A DNA stretch of 64,000 nt from Sepioteuthis lessoniana. Lineage: Eukaryota; Mollusca; Cephalopoda; Myopsida; Loliginidae. Every line of letters starts with the position of its first letter. Position 1 is the stretch's first letter. Shown in pieces: positions 1-9,734 of the stretch. Position numbers and translations under genes: made by a program. A model generated the notes under the pieces. It did no database searches, was not told the DNA's origin, and saw nothing but the letters and a program-made list of their open reading frames with translations. Location of the stretch: positions 21,644,793 to 21,708,792 of the forward strand of contig OY757904.1 in assembly GCA_963585895.1 (NCBI GenBank), written 5' to 3'.

Positions 1-926
1 TTTCTCAGGCAGATAAGAACTGGCATATTACGTGAGGGAATAATTTAGGGCCAGACTGGCCACCGCTGGCAAAGGGGTCCAAAATTTCACACTATCACAC
101 ACCCACCAGGCCACTAATCTTCTTTCCCTTAGATAATTGAAGAATACGGGCCTATAGGTCTTAGTTGTAATAATATTAATATTGCTACAGTCGGCAACTC
201 CGGTTTCCCGTGTGATACTTTAGGAATTAATAGGACAGTCCTAAGCAAGATAATGTAAGGCGAATAGAAGCTGAAAGGAAAGCATGGAATAATAACATAG
301 ACCACATGGTAAAATGAAAATACATAGGTTCTTTACTACGGTTATATATATATATACGTTCAATAAAATGTCAAACACATGCAATAGGATAGTCCATGAA
401 TATAAATGTCTTTTCCTGGCTTTTATCCTTTTTCAAATTGAGAGAGAGAGAGTGGTAACAAAATTTGGGTGTAAAGGGAAAAATGTTCCAAAGTTACTTA
501 TCTTATTTTTTTGATGGGGTTCCACTGGAGAATTTCTCTTCTTTCACGGGCTAATAGACTTTGTACTGTTTTTAATGCTGGCTTGAGAGACTCAGGTCTC
601 TCATGTCTCAGTCTTTTGTCTTTAGCCCAGAGTAAAATGGCTATCGTCCATCTGCCACAAGGCTTGCTCAAAAACTACCTTGGTTTGTATTTACTTCCGT
701 TGAGGGGAAGGGAACCCCACTTCCGTTTGGGGTCCCCCCGCCAATCATTTGGCTTCATTTTCTCCTTCCCCTTCCGATGTCCGGCGACCCAAGGTCACTT
801 AGGTGCAAACATCTGTGTGACCCACATTCATTTCTAACGGTCACTTTTTGACTGCTAGATAATTTTAGTTCAACGGGGGGAGAGTATCATTCCCACCTCC
901 TCGTCTCCGTGAGCCATCACGTGACA
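1..926 (-). repeat. 3' LTR (element orientation) of the Gmr1-like retrotransposon, cut by the window edge
   Basis: This segment repeats 4000-4925 almost exactly; reading both copies I find two substitutions (487 vs 4486, and 558 vs 4557) and no indel. The LTR ends in GTGACA at 921-926. By comparison with the complete copy about 111 bp lie outside the window. On the minus strand it begins TGTCAC, next to a short purine tract. The near-identity of the two LTRs indicates a recent insertion. The target-site duplication cannot be checked because the other edge is missing. Confidence 0.93.
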
Positions 927-938
927 CCTCCCCGCTTA
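927..938 (-). other. Probable polypurine tract beside the 3' LTR
   Basis: On the element strand the bases directly before the TGTCAC end of the 3' LTR are a short G/A run (reading GCGGGGAGG), the expected position of the plus-strand priming site of LTR retrotransposons. Confidence 0.55.
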
Positions 939-959
939 AGAGAAGAAAGGGAGATGAAT

Positions 960-1500
960 AGAAATACCATAGAAAAAAAAAAAAGGCAATTCAATTCACT
1001 GTTCTTTCTCCTTTTCTTTCACTTTTTTTTTTTTCTCACTTTACTTTTCTTTCATCCCCTTTCTTCTTCACGCTTTGACGAATTCTTTCCTTTTCCTTTT
1101 TTCGTCCTTCCTAATTTTCACTATAGGGGGAAACAATTTCTCTTCTCTTTCTTTCTCTCTCTCTCTCCCTTTTCTTTTTCTTTAATCTCGTTTTCCTTTC
1201 TTTCTTTTTCTCTCTCGGCTTTTGGCCGTATCATATTTCAAACCTTGAGGAGGTAACTCCCTCTTTCTTTCTTCGTCACTTTTGACGACTTTATAATTTT
1301 AATTCTCAAGCTTTGGGGAGAAAACTTCCTTTTCTTTTCTCTCTTTCCCCTATTCGTCACTTGTTGACGAACCACTTTCTCGTCCATCTCATATTTCAAC
1401 ATTGGGGACGGGAATTCCTCATTTCCTTTAGTTTCTCTCTCTCTCTCTCTTTCTTTCTCTCAACAACTATGAGAGAATATTCTGCTACTACATTTTCGTG
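960..1500 (-). repeat. Purine-rich 3' untranslated region with four degenerate ~80-110 bp repeats
   Basis: The stretch between the ORF stop and the 3' LTR is almost pure C/T on the plus strand (purine on the element strand). It contains about four imperfect repeats, each with a TTGACGA-like segment, a short G-rich block (GGGGGAAA, GAGGAGG, GGGGAGA, GGGGACGGG near 1125, 1248, 1314 and 1404) and a long CT run. Each G-rich block is followed by a TTCC/TCCC and CT stretch, so the pattern is periodic and not just low complexity. Confidence 0.6.
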
Positions 1501-1505
1501 GGGCG

Positions 1506-3728
1506 TTAGAGAAATAAACTTGGGTACTTTTTTATCAATTTTTCTAAGCCCTCTCTTTCTGAAACAGACAATTGGCCTAATTTTTCCTCGAATTTATTCG
1601 GCATTGCTGAGTTCTCAATTTTTCGAGGTTGGCCTTCTTGACGGACATACCTCTTCAATTTGTTTGTGTGACACACTTGTGTCTTCTTCTTTCCTTCGTT
1701 GGTATCAATTCTGTATGTCCTCTTGTCTATTCTCTGTGATATTACGTAGGGACCTACATACTGTCCATCACAGTGTGGTCCTTTATTTGATGATAGTAGC
1801 AGGACTTCGTCGCCCTTCTTGAATTCTTCCTTCTTAGCCACTTGTGAGGGTCCTCTTATCTTCCTCCTATCTTCTCGATAAGTATTAGGGAATTTATTCC
1901 TAATATTCGTTGGACCTTCATCTTTTCTCTGACGACTGGTCCTTTTATCTTCTTGTTTATTGAGGGGTGGAAGGTTCACTTCTTTCCTTTCCACTTTCTT
2001 CCTCTGCGAGCGACTATGTCGTTTGCGCCGCCCACGTGGCTCAGCCGCCATCTTGTCTTCCTGTTTGGCGTTCATTCTCACCATCTTTTTTTCTTCATTT
2101 TTGGCGCTCATTTTCGCCAACTTCTTTCCATGTTTGGCGTTCATTCTCGCCATCTTTCTTCCTTCATTTATGGCGCTTATTTTCGCCATCTTCTGTCCAT
2201 GTTTGGCGTTCGTTCTCGCCATCTTTCCTTCTTCATCTTTGGCGCTTTTTTTGGCCATCTTTTCCGGGTGACACTTTTTAGTTTTTACTTCATTTCCCAG
2301 TATGAGGGAAATTCCTTTCATAGGTAGTTTATCTACCACACCAACTTTCATAGGTCCATTTTTCCACTGGGACTTTAGGGTTATTTTACACAGCGGTATT
2401 TTTACCCTCTTTCCGCCGATACCCTCTATCATCACAGTCTCACGTGTTGCTTCTATTACCCTTTTAGGTAATTTATTTCGTAGAAGTAACGACTGAGATG
2501 CTCCGGTATCTCGTAAAATTGAGACTTCCACTGGTCCTCCTTGTGGGCCTCTTATCATCCCTTTTTTCGTCCAGGGTCGATAGGATTGGTTCCCTCTAGG
2601 TGTTGTTACAGCTCCTTGAGGTTTTTTCGGCTGGGTCTGGTTTCTTTCAGGACCTTTTCCAAGCTGACACCTTATGGCTATGTGACCAGCCTTTCCGCAC
2701 TTGTAGCAGACCACTGTTCTGCTGCTACTTTGGAAGGTCCTTCTATTTTCTTCCTCAGGTCTTAACTCAGCTTTAAACTTCACTCTGTTTCCTGTGAAGG
2801 TTTTTTCCTTCGTCTTTCGGTGTGTGAGGATGTATTCGTCTGCTAGTGCAGCCATTTCATAAGTCACGTCGGTTTTCCTTTCACTTAGGTGAACCCTGAC
2901 TTCTTCTGGCACACAGTTTAAGAATTCTTCAGCTAATATTAGCTGCCGGAGTTTCTCAGCGTCTCCGTCTATCCTCTTAGAGTCACACCACTTATCCAGC
3001 GCATTCTCTTTTTCTCTCAGAAATTCCACATAAGACTGGTTTTCCGTTTTTCTCTGTGTTCGGAATTTCTGTCGATAAGCTTCTGGAACCAACTCGAAGC
3101 TTTTAAGAACCGCTGCTTTCACCAAGTCATAGTCGGCGCAATTTTCTGTGGGCAGAGTTGCATATGCACTCTGTGCTTTTCCTGTCAGCACAGTTTGGAG
3201 TAGCATCGACCAGCATTCTTTCGGCCATCCAAGATTTAGCGCAGTTCGCTCAAAATGTGCGAAGTATCCGTCCACGTTGGCTTCTTCAAATTTTGGGACT
3301 AGTCTCGCTTGCTTCGTTACTTCGAAACTGTCATGGCTTTCTTTGCGTCCTCTTATTGCCAAGTCGACTTCTCGCAGCCTTGTTTCTTGCTGAATTTTTA
3401 TTTTCTCCAGTTCCATTTTATTTCTCTGTAGTTCCATTTGTGCTTGTATCTTAATTTTCTCCAGTTCAATTTCTTCTGGAGTCATTCTTATCATTTCCGT
3501 TGGTAGCTCTTCTAATACTGCTTCCTCGAACACATTTTCGTCCACCATGTGCCTTGCTATTTCTCTCACGAGTTCATGCTTTCTCATAGAATTCTGAACA
3601 TTTAACTCAAGCTTCTCGCCAATTTTTATTATCTCGCTTTTTCTCAGCCTCTCCAACTTTTCCATGGAGGGTTCTTTTAAAAAGTTCTCTATTTTGTCCA
3701 TTTTTTTTTTTTTTTTTAATTTTTCCAA
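1506..3728 (-). CDS. Gag-protease polyprotein with integrase C-terminal (GPY) remnant, 740 aa
   Basis: Order of parts: a lysine-rich start and SAP-like helical segment (about 20-70); a charged coiled-coil stretch (80-130); a Gag region (145-300) whose end, with motifs SYVEF, RWC-like WCDSK and EEFLNCVPEE, resembles SCAN domains; a CCHC zinc knuckle with first cysteine near residue 341; and a retropepsin-like protease with the catalytic DTGAS at about 407-411 and an ILGN near its end. A basic repeat KMAK-SA / KMARMNAK with a 23-residue period follows (about 490-565), where an integrase core would be expected. Then comes an integrase C-terminal module (KKGDEVLLL, GPY at about 659-661, CHTNKLKRY), and finally LSVSEREGLEKL, the linker that normally leads into reverse transcriptase, ending in a stop. 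The ATG at 3728 is the first in the frame and follows the primer site by about 130 bp. I assign Gmr1-like Ty3/Gypsy from domain order and the SCAN-like Gag. Confidence 0.85.
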   Translation of the reverse strand: MEKLKKKKKMDKIENFLKEPSMEKLERLRKSEIIKIGEKLELNVQNSMRKHELVREIARHMVDENVFEEAVLEELPTEMIRMTPEEIELEKIKIQAQMELQRNKMELEKIKIQQETRLREVDLAIRGRKESHDSFEVTKQARLVPKFEEANVDGYFAHFERTALNLGWPKECWSMLLQTVLTGKAQSAYATLPTENCADYDLVKAAVLKSFELVPEAYRQKFRTQRKTENQSYVEFLREKENALDKWCDSKRIDGDAEKLRQLILAEEFLNCVPEEVRVHLSERKTDVTYEMAALADEYILTHRKTKEKTFTGNRVKFKAELRPEEENRRTFQSSSRTVVCYKCGKAGHIAIRCQLGKGPERNQTQPKKPQGAVTTPRGNQSYRPWTKKGMIRGPQGGPVEVSILRDTGASQSLLLRNKLPKRVIEATRETVMIEGIGGKRVKIPLCKITLKSQWKNGPMKVGVVDKLPMKGISLILGNEVKTKKCHPEKMAKKSAKDEEGKMARTNAKHGQKMAKISAINEGRKMARMNAKHGKKLAKMSAKNEEKKMVRMNAKQEDKMAAEPRGRRKRHSRSQRKKVERKEVNLPPLNKQEDKRTSRQRKDEGPTNIRNKFPNTYREDRRKIRGPSQVAKKEEFKKGDEVLLLSSNKGPHCDGQYVGPYVISQRIDKRTYRIDTNEGKKKTQVCHTNKLKRYVRQEGQPRKIENSAMPNKFEEKLGQLSVSEREGLEKLIKKYPSLFL
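2040..2262 (-). repeat. In-frame 69-bp minisatellite encoding basic 23-aa repeats
   Basis: About three units of 69 bp keep the reading frame and encode alternating KMAK-SAK-E and KMARMNAKHG blocks. They sit between the protease and the GPY module of the retrotransposon ORF. The plus strand shows the unit as alternating TGGCG...CGCCATCTT blocks. A repeat with length divisible by three that stays open suggests the ORF was under coding constraint while it expanded. Confidence 0.8.
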
Positions 3729-3859
3729 ACAGTTATATCAACGAGTAATTTGACTGTTTCAACAATATTCCTTTTTTCCTTTCACGGTCTCCCAGGGTAG
3801 ATTTAAACGGCAGGAATTGTCACACGACTACAAGCAACAAATATTATTTATAATAATAA

Positions 3860-3879
3860 ATCCCGGACGTGAGCCCCCA
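3860..3879 (-). other. Primer binding site resembling tRNA-Pro, with two extra bases
   Basis: On the element strand this 20-mer lies 9 nt inside the 5' LTR. It matches the tRNA-Pro 3' end complement known from murine leukaemia virus (an 18-mer starting TGGGGGCTC), except for two additional bases in the middle. The position and TGG start fit a priming site; the exact primer tRNA is an inference. Confidence 0.6.
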
Positions 3880-3888
3880 TTTTTGGTC

Positions 3889-4925
3889 TGTGACGGCAAA
3901 TTGATTAAAATCCCTAAACGGGACTTTATTTTCGCACGTGTGAAGACGGGGCAGGTTGGCACTTGATCCCCTACAGAAATAAGTCCTGTTCAGAGTTCTT
4001 TTCTCAGGCAGATAAGAACTGGCATATTACGTGAGGGAATAATTTAGGGCCAGACTGGCCACCGCTGGCAAAGGGGTCCAAAATTTCACACTATCACACA
4101 CCCACCAGGCCACTAATCTTCTTTCCCTTAGATAATTGAAGAATACGGGCCTATAGGTCTTAGTTGTAATAATATTAATATTGCTACAGTCGGCAACTCC
4201 GGTTTCCCGTGTGATACTTTAGGAATTAATAGGACAGTCCTAAGCAAGATAATGTAAGGCGAATAGAAGCTGAAAGGAAAGCATGGAATAATAACATAGA
4301 CCACATGGTAAAATGAAAATACATAGGTTCTTTACTACGGTTATATATATATATACGTTCAATAAAATGTCAAACACATGCAATAGGATAGTCCATGAAT
4401 ATAAATGTCTTTTCCTGGCTTTTATCCTTTTTCAAATTGAGAGAGAGAGAGTGGTAACAAAATTTGGGTGTAAAGGGAAAAATGTCCCAAAGTTACTTAT
4501 CTTATTTTTTTGATGGGGTTCCACTGGAGAATTTCTCTTCTTTCACGGGCTAATAGTCTTTGTACTGTTTTTAATGCTGGCTTGAGAGACTCAGGTCTCT
4601 CATGTCTCAGTCTTTTGTCTTTAGCCCAGAGTAAAATGGCTATCGTCCATCTGCCACAAGGCTTGCTCAAAAACTACCTTGGTTTGTATTTACTTCCGTT
4701 GAGGGGAAGGGAACCCCACTTCCGTTTGGGGTCCCCCCGCCAATCATTTGGCTTCATTTTCTCCTTCCCCTTCCGATGTCCGGCGACCCAAGGTCACTTA
4801 GGTGCAAACATCTGTGTGACCCACATTCATTTCTAACGGTCACTTTTTGACTGCTAGATAATTTTAGTTCAACGGGGGGAGAGTATCATTCCCACCTCCT
4901 CGTCTCCGTGAGCCATCACGTGACA
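3889..4925 (-). repeat. 5' LTR (element orientation), complete, 1037 bp
   Basis: The plus strand begins TGTGACGG at 3889 and ends CACGTGACA at 4925, so the termini are TG...CA with imperfect inverted ends. On the element strand an AATAAA (within 3919-3931) lies about 40 bases before the LTR end and is a candidate polyadenylation signal. A TATATATA block near 4341-4354 is a candidate TATA region. The direct copy at 1-926 differs at only two positions that I could find. Confidence 0.92.
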
Positions 4926-5629
4926 ATATAATTACATATAAAAAATACAACATAAAAACTTACTGTGCAACAAAAATTGTTATGATATAATTGGCAACTG
5001 AGCAATGCTAGATGCCTTTGCTAATTCTTAATAATTAGGCACCAGAATATTAATTATCAATAATTTTATATAAAAATAAACAATTCCATACTATAGTAGA
5101 TAATAATTCATTTGGCATGACCTTGATATATTTTACAACTAATTTAAACAAAGGACAATTTTAATGCTGACAAGTAATTAATTAAAGTCTTGTTATCTTG
5201 CTTTAACTTAACACTAAGAATATGTATGACACGTTTCTTTTTAAAATGAGCTGTTTTGAAAAATCCATAAATAGATTATGTTGTATTTTAGCCTCTCAAC
5301 TACTCAAACCTAAAAATTCCCATTTTAGAAAAAATGCAAAATCATCTGTGATGTCAGCTAACAACAATGTCACACCTATGTATTGAGTGGAATTTTGCTG
5401 ATAACTTGAGGACTATTTTTCAAGGTAAATTAATTCGGCAAATTGACTCAGAGATTGTTTCCTACCACAAGATAAAATATGTGGTGTTTAAAAACTCCTC
5501 TTGTTAGTGTAATGAGATATTTATTTCATTATTACTTATACTCAAAAGAGGGACTTACTACTTTTGGTAACACACAATTCACTCCATGCAATTCATAAAA
5601 TATACAGCCTGTTACTTCTATATAAACAC

Positions 5630-6515
5630 AGCAGTCAGTGACCACCAAACAAGTGGTGCTGGGCATACACACCCAGGAAAGGAATCTGTGCCTCTCCCAA
5701 TAGTCAGTGTCTGACATGGGATCAACTCCGAGTAGCCAACATGGGATCTGACTTAGCACAGCCGATGCCAGTTACCAAACAATTCCAGCATCTCTTTCAA
5801 ACGGCTCTTTTCAGAGCTAATTTACGAAAGTCATAACCAGCTCTTTTAAGAAGTATTTCAGAAAGTCTTCTGAAGATCACCTTTTGTCTCCTCACTACAG
5901 CCCCTTGAAGATGATATGATGATGCAATAGTTAGCTAGACTTGCAGAAAACCCACTGCACCTATCTAGGCATTGCCAAGCAGCAGACACCTGCAGACTAG
6001 CACCTGCATTTTCCATTGCAGCTGACCAGATAATGCAATAACACTCCAGTCCACATGCGAGAACACTGCTTGGACTATCATCAACACTCTGAGGCAATGT
6101 TGACAATACCTCCAGTTAACCAAGGACTGAATAAACCAGGACATCGATCATCCTGCCTTTGGAACCAATGCATACACATCTTCGACTGTCTCCAGCTACA
6201 TCTACGACCTGACCATACAGCTAGACCTATGATCTGCACCATGACCATCCTGATCTTCTAGACGTGTTGTTGCCAAGAACTTATAGACAACTGAGTCTAT
6301 GCCTTTCTACAGGACTGACTTTCAACACCACGGAGACTACACAGACATTATACAGCAACTGCGATTCTACACCCTTGCACACCTTTCGCGTATGATTTGC
6401 TCAATAAACACTTGACATTTAAAACTTACCCACTTATCCTTGTCATATATCTAGTCTTCCGTCAATCACTTAATTTAGCAATGTTTGCAGGATCGACACA
6501 TTTATTGACCCCACA
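5630..6515 (+). repeat. Possible degenerate LTR with primer-site-like end (tentative)
   Basis: This ~900-bp block is less AT-rich than its surroundings and ends with an AATAAA (near 6402), then about 90 bases, then a TTATTGACCCCAC segment. The last resembles the TGGTGACCCC primer sites of many Ty3/Gypsy elements. No second LTR, target duplication or ORF supports it. The left border is not defined. Confidence 0.3.
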
Positions 6516-6939
6516 AAAAATACAACTCAAATACAATATAAATGAGATAAAATTAAAAAATCATTCATAAGATATTATAAAATGTAAAAATGAAATTATT
6601 ATGGCAATGAAAGCATCTAGTAGATTAAAAGCAAAATCAAAACAGAACAGTTTTATAAAAGAATAAATTAAAAAGAAACACGAATAAAAAAGAACAGTGG
6701 AGTGAATATATTCAATAGTAATTAATTTTAAAAGGAATAAAAATAATTATCAGAATCGGCAAAGAAATAATGAAACATATACTTTAGTTTTTACAAAACT
6801 TGTAACTATATTTTTTCCAGCCACATTTACTATAACAGAAAGCTTACCATGTTATTTTTTTTTACTAAACCAGAATTGTAGTATTTTCTATAGCCATTTA
6901 TGAAAGGGGATACTGAATAGTTCTCAGCTTGATCAAGAA

Positions 6940-7975
6940 TCATCATCATCATCATCATATCGCGCTGGTAGCATGGATATCCCTGACCCTCTCTCGCCAC
7001 TCCTCCCTATCGTTCATCGCCCTAGGTAGGTCTTCAGGACAACATCCCGTATTCTCACATAGCTGCTGAATGTATGTTCGTGCTGGTCTTCCTGCTTTTG
7101 CACGGCCATGTGTGCGGGTCCATAAGAGTACATCACTTATGAGTTCGTCCCTGCTTCTCCAGCAGTGTCCTGCATGTCTAGTTCATCTAACTTGAATAGT
7201 TTTCATGATAGGGGGCAGGTGGCCGTACAGTTGGTGTCTTGTGGGGTGTTGCCGCCAGGACTTGTTCAAGATTGCACGTAGCATTCCTGTGTAATTGCCG
7301 TCTAGTGTCTTCTTCTCCAGTTGTTTTGTTAGCGTCCATGTAGTGCAGCCATATAGCAGTATTGATGTGACCGCTGCCTGGAAGAAACTGCGTTTCATTT
7401 TATCGGTTAGGTCTGATTTCCATATAATCGATAGCCTATTGATAGCTGTCCATGCTTTCGTTAACCTCGTTTCGATGTCCTTTTCGGTTGATTCGACGCT
7501 GCTTCCTAGGTAAGTGAATTTGTCTACTAGTTTAAGAGGGGTTCCTTCTAGAGTGGAGATGTCACCCGTTTGATTAAAGCACATATATTCCGTTTTGTGT
7601 GCATTATCATAGAGGCCTATGCTTGCGGCTGCTCGTTCCAAACTATGCAGTAGTGTTTCGGCTTGGTCGGGTGTATTTGCCAGTATCGCTATGTCATCGG
7701 CATAGTCGGCGTCGGTAATTGTTGTTGCGGGGTACCTTCTGCTTCTTTTCTTCGTCAGTTTGAAGCCATTCTCTCTGATTTTGTCAATCGATGTTCTAAG
7801 TACGTAGTCTAGACAAATGATAAAGAAGTACAGAGCCAGCGTGTCCCCTTGTAATACTCCTGCTACAATGTCGAAGTATTCTGTGTCTCCATCTGGTGAT
7901 CGTACTTTTACTTTGGTGTTTCTATAGAGAATCGTTATTGCCGCTATAGTTTCTTTAGGTATGTCGTAGTGACCT
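6940..7975 (-). mobile_element. 5'-truncated RTE-type LINE, copy A
   Basis: The 3' end is the (TCATCA)n run at 6942-6958 on the plus strand, a (TGA)n tail on the element strand. Reading leftwards from 7975, one frame stays open through the RT motif GVLQGDTLA, an intact YADD catalytic box, the GDISTL and YLGSSV region and LYGCTTWTL. It ends at an in-frame TGA at 7183, where other copies have an arginine codon. The remaining C-terminal HAGHC...GRAKAGRPARTY region continues as an unbroken but now separated frame. The catalytic box is intact, but the copy lacks the endonuclease and most of RT. Confidence 0.9.
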
Positions 7976-8141
7976 AAAGTTATGAAACATAGATACTATT
8001 TTACATATTCATTCCAAATCTTCAGCTTATTTGGCATATTATTTCTCAAGTTTATTTAACTCTGAAAAAACTCAATAGAAAAAGAAAAAAAAAGTTACTC
8101 CATTCTTTGCTGAGTTGATAACTTTTTAACAACATCTCATG

Positions 8142-8146
<5 letters not shown>

Positions 8147-8175
<29 letters not shown>
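8147..8175. repeat. (AT)n microsatellite
   Basis: Simple dinucleotide run of about 28 bp in an intron; no other content. Confidence 0.95.
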
Positions 8176-8177
<2 letters not shown>

Positions 8178-9409
8178 TATCAAGTTCCTTTAATCTAGGC
8201 TTTCTTGAACTTTTACTTGATATACCACCTTGTAACAAAATTTAATTTCCATTCACCCACAAATTAATATTCAAATTACAAAATATAACAGTGCTTAATA
8301 CAATTTACATGAGAAAATAATCAGTCAACAATAAATGCAAACACACCTTTAATTCTTGAATTATATTTTAGGGTGAAAGATGGGCTTGGTGAGCATTGAG
8401 GAAATTGTGAATATTTGGTTGCATGTTTGTGATATCTAAAAGGTTTAATGACATTAGAGCCACATCAACTGTTCATTTAAATGACCGGTATGTTTTTAAT
8501 GGGTCATGTGTGAATGATATCACTAGTGACCATTATACTCAATTGGGCATTCTGCTTGGCGTACGATATCAGGTGATTAATAAACATGATTCAGTGATTT
8601 TTATTCTTCTCTTATAAAGTGATTTATAAATGCAAATTAGTAAATCCACCCTGTTGATTTCTATCCTTTTATTCACCCTGCAAAAATTTTATTCCCCACC
8701 CCCAAGAGCTCTCTATGGACCTGTTAGATGTAATTTTTTGGATTTAGTAATCACTGGGTCATCATGATGTTGATTTCAGTACTTCTCTATTGTAATTGTA
8801 ATTCTACTTTTTGTGCTGTGAGTCTCAGCAGGTCTCAATTGCAATCATAATTCCTCTGTTCATGCTTACCAAAATTGAGAAAATATTTGAATTTCCCACA
8901 TCGACTTGCCTGGTTTTTATAATGCCCTTTTGCTCTCTTATGCAAATGAGCCTGTTGCATAAAATAGGCAGTTTCGCAAATGTGTGCTGGGCCCTCTGCA
9001 AATGGTGACTAGACAAGTGAGTCAGTGCATGTGTTTGACATTCAGAAAGTCACTGTTAGGTCTTTGAAAATACCCTGCTTTAATCAATTAAAATCAAGAA
9101 AAAACAAAAAGGAAACAAAATAGTCATTATATTCTTGGTTAGTTTGAGAACTTTTTAGCACATTTATACTTTGTAGTAGTATCCTGCACACTCCCAGGGC
9201 AAGAATGGACTAACCCAAAAAATTTTATTTAATAGACTTCTTGTTCTATTATTTTTGCAGCTATATTCTGTTTTATTGAATAAAATTTAGTACATTTACA
9301 GTTGTTCTGAGTTCTGTTTTATTCTACAACATGCTTTTTACAATAGTTATAGCTCTATAGCATAATGCAAGAGAAGTAACAAAGTCTTTTAGTAACCTGT
9401 AATTAAAGA

Positions 9410-9411
<2 letters not shown>

Positions 9412-9441
<30 letters not shown>
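9412..9441. repeat. Poly(A) run next to a GBA2 exon
   Basis: About 30 A on the plus strand (poly-T on the gene strand), about 48 bp downstream of the 9489 splice donor in gene orientation. It may be the tail of an unrecognised retroposed fragment; no flanking duplication was seen. Confidence 0.9.
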
Positions 9442-9444
<3 letters not shown>

Positions 9445-9488
9445 CATGTATAAAACTACTTGAGCAAGGCAGAGGGTTGGGTACGTAC

Positions 9489-9734
9489 CTGGTGTCGTGC
9501 AGCAATTCCAAAAACACATGCCATGTTTTGAATTGTTTGATGGATTGTCACCCCAGAAACATCTTCAGCAGCAGGATCCTTTGATTCATAGAAAAACTGA
9601 TTCCAGCAACCACCTTGTGAATCCTCTTTTACACCACGACCATTCTTGAATGTAAACATTATACTAACGTCAATATCCTCTTCACTATGATTCTCCACAC
9701 TCCACACAAAAACAGCACAGGGGAAGCTGGTATC
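9489..9734 (-). CDS. GBA2: GBA2 internal exon (246 bp, phase 0-0)
   Basis: GBA2 hydrolyses glucosylceramide to ceramide and glucose at the cytosolic side of non-lysosomal membranes (established for the family). This exon encodes 82 residues starting DTSFPCAVFVWSVEN and ending GIAARHQ. It matches the family's FVWDVEN...LDVSI.F..RNG...GG.WN segment, including the WN after a glycine pair. The acceptor is a pyrimidine-rich tract ending TTCAG at 9735 and the donor is GTACGT at 9488. It joins the 19001-19225 exon in phase 0 with no missing residues relative to the family. The open frame continues upstream of the acceptor only as intron, so the true start is 9734. The catalytic (alpha/alpha)6 domain would be encoded further downstream, outside the window. 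Confidence 0.95.

Larger units (their letters stand above)
1..4925 (-). mobile_element. Young non-autonomous LTR retrotransposon, Ty3/Gypsy, Gmr1-like
   Basis: The element has two direct LTRs about 1037 bp long with TG...CA ends, a tRNA-Pro-like primer site beside the right-hand LTR, one long Gag-protease ORF on the minus strand, and a purine-rich end beside the left-hand LTR. The internal region is only about 2.96 kb, too short for a full pol. The ORF keeps Gag, protease, the C-terminal GPY module of integrase and the start of the pre-RT linker, but has no integrase core, RT or RNase H. An integrase module lying before the RT linker is the Gmr1 order rather than the usual Ty3 order. It lies in a GBA2 intron in sense orientation. 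Copying would need enzymes supplied in trans by a complete relative. Confidence 0.85.
1..9488 (-). other. GBA2: GBA2 intron (5' part of the intron following the 9489-9734 exon)
   Basis: In gene orientation the exon ends with a GTACGT donor at 9488 and no further GBA2 exon is recognisable down to position 1, so the intron is at least 9.5 kb. It holds the LTR retrotransposon (1-4925), a possible old LTR (about 5630-6515), a truncated RTE LINE (6940-7975) and an (AT)n run at 8147. I see nothing I can name in 4926-5500, 6520-6930 or 7980-9410, which are AT-rich with scattered short ORFs of random character. Confidence 0.7.

Noticed and set aside
909-1822. Phenylalanine/serine-rich plus-strand ORFs
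   Set aside because: They come from the CT-rich 3' region and antisense of the retrotransposon ORF.
1953-2327. Three overlapping plus-strand ORFs of 100-124 codons
   Set aside because: They are antisense shadows of the 69-bp repeat in the Gag-protease ORF, open in all frames because the unit is a multiple of three.
5532-6106. Minus ORFs of 75 and 82 codons
   Set aside because: No recognisable domain; they lie in a block that looks more like an old LTR.
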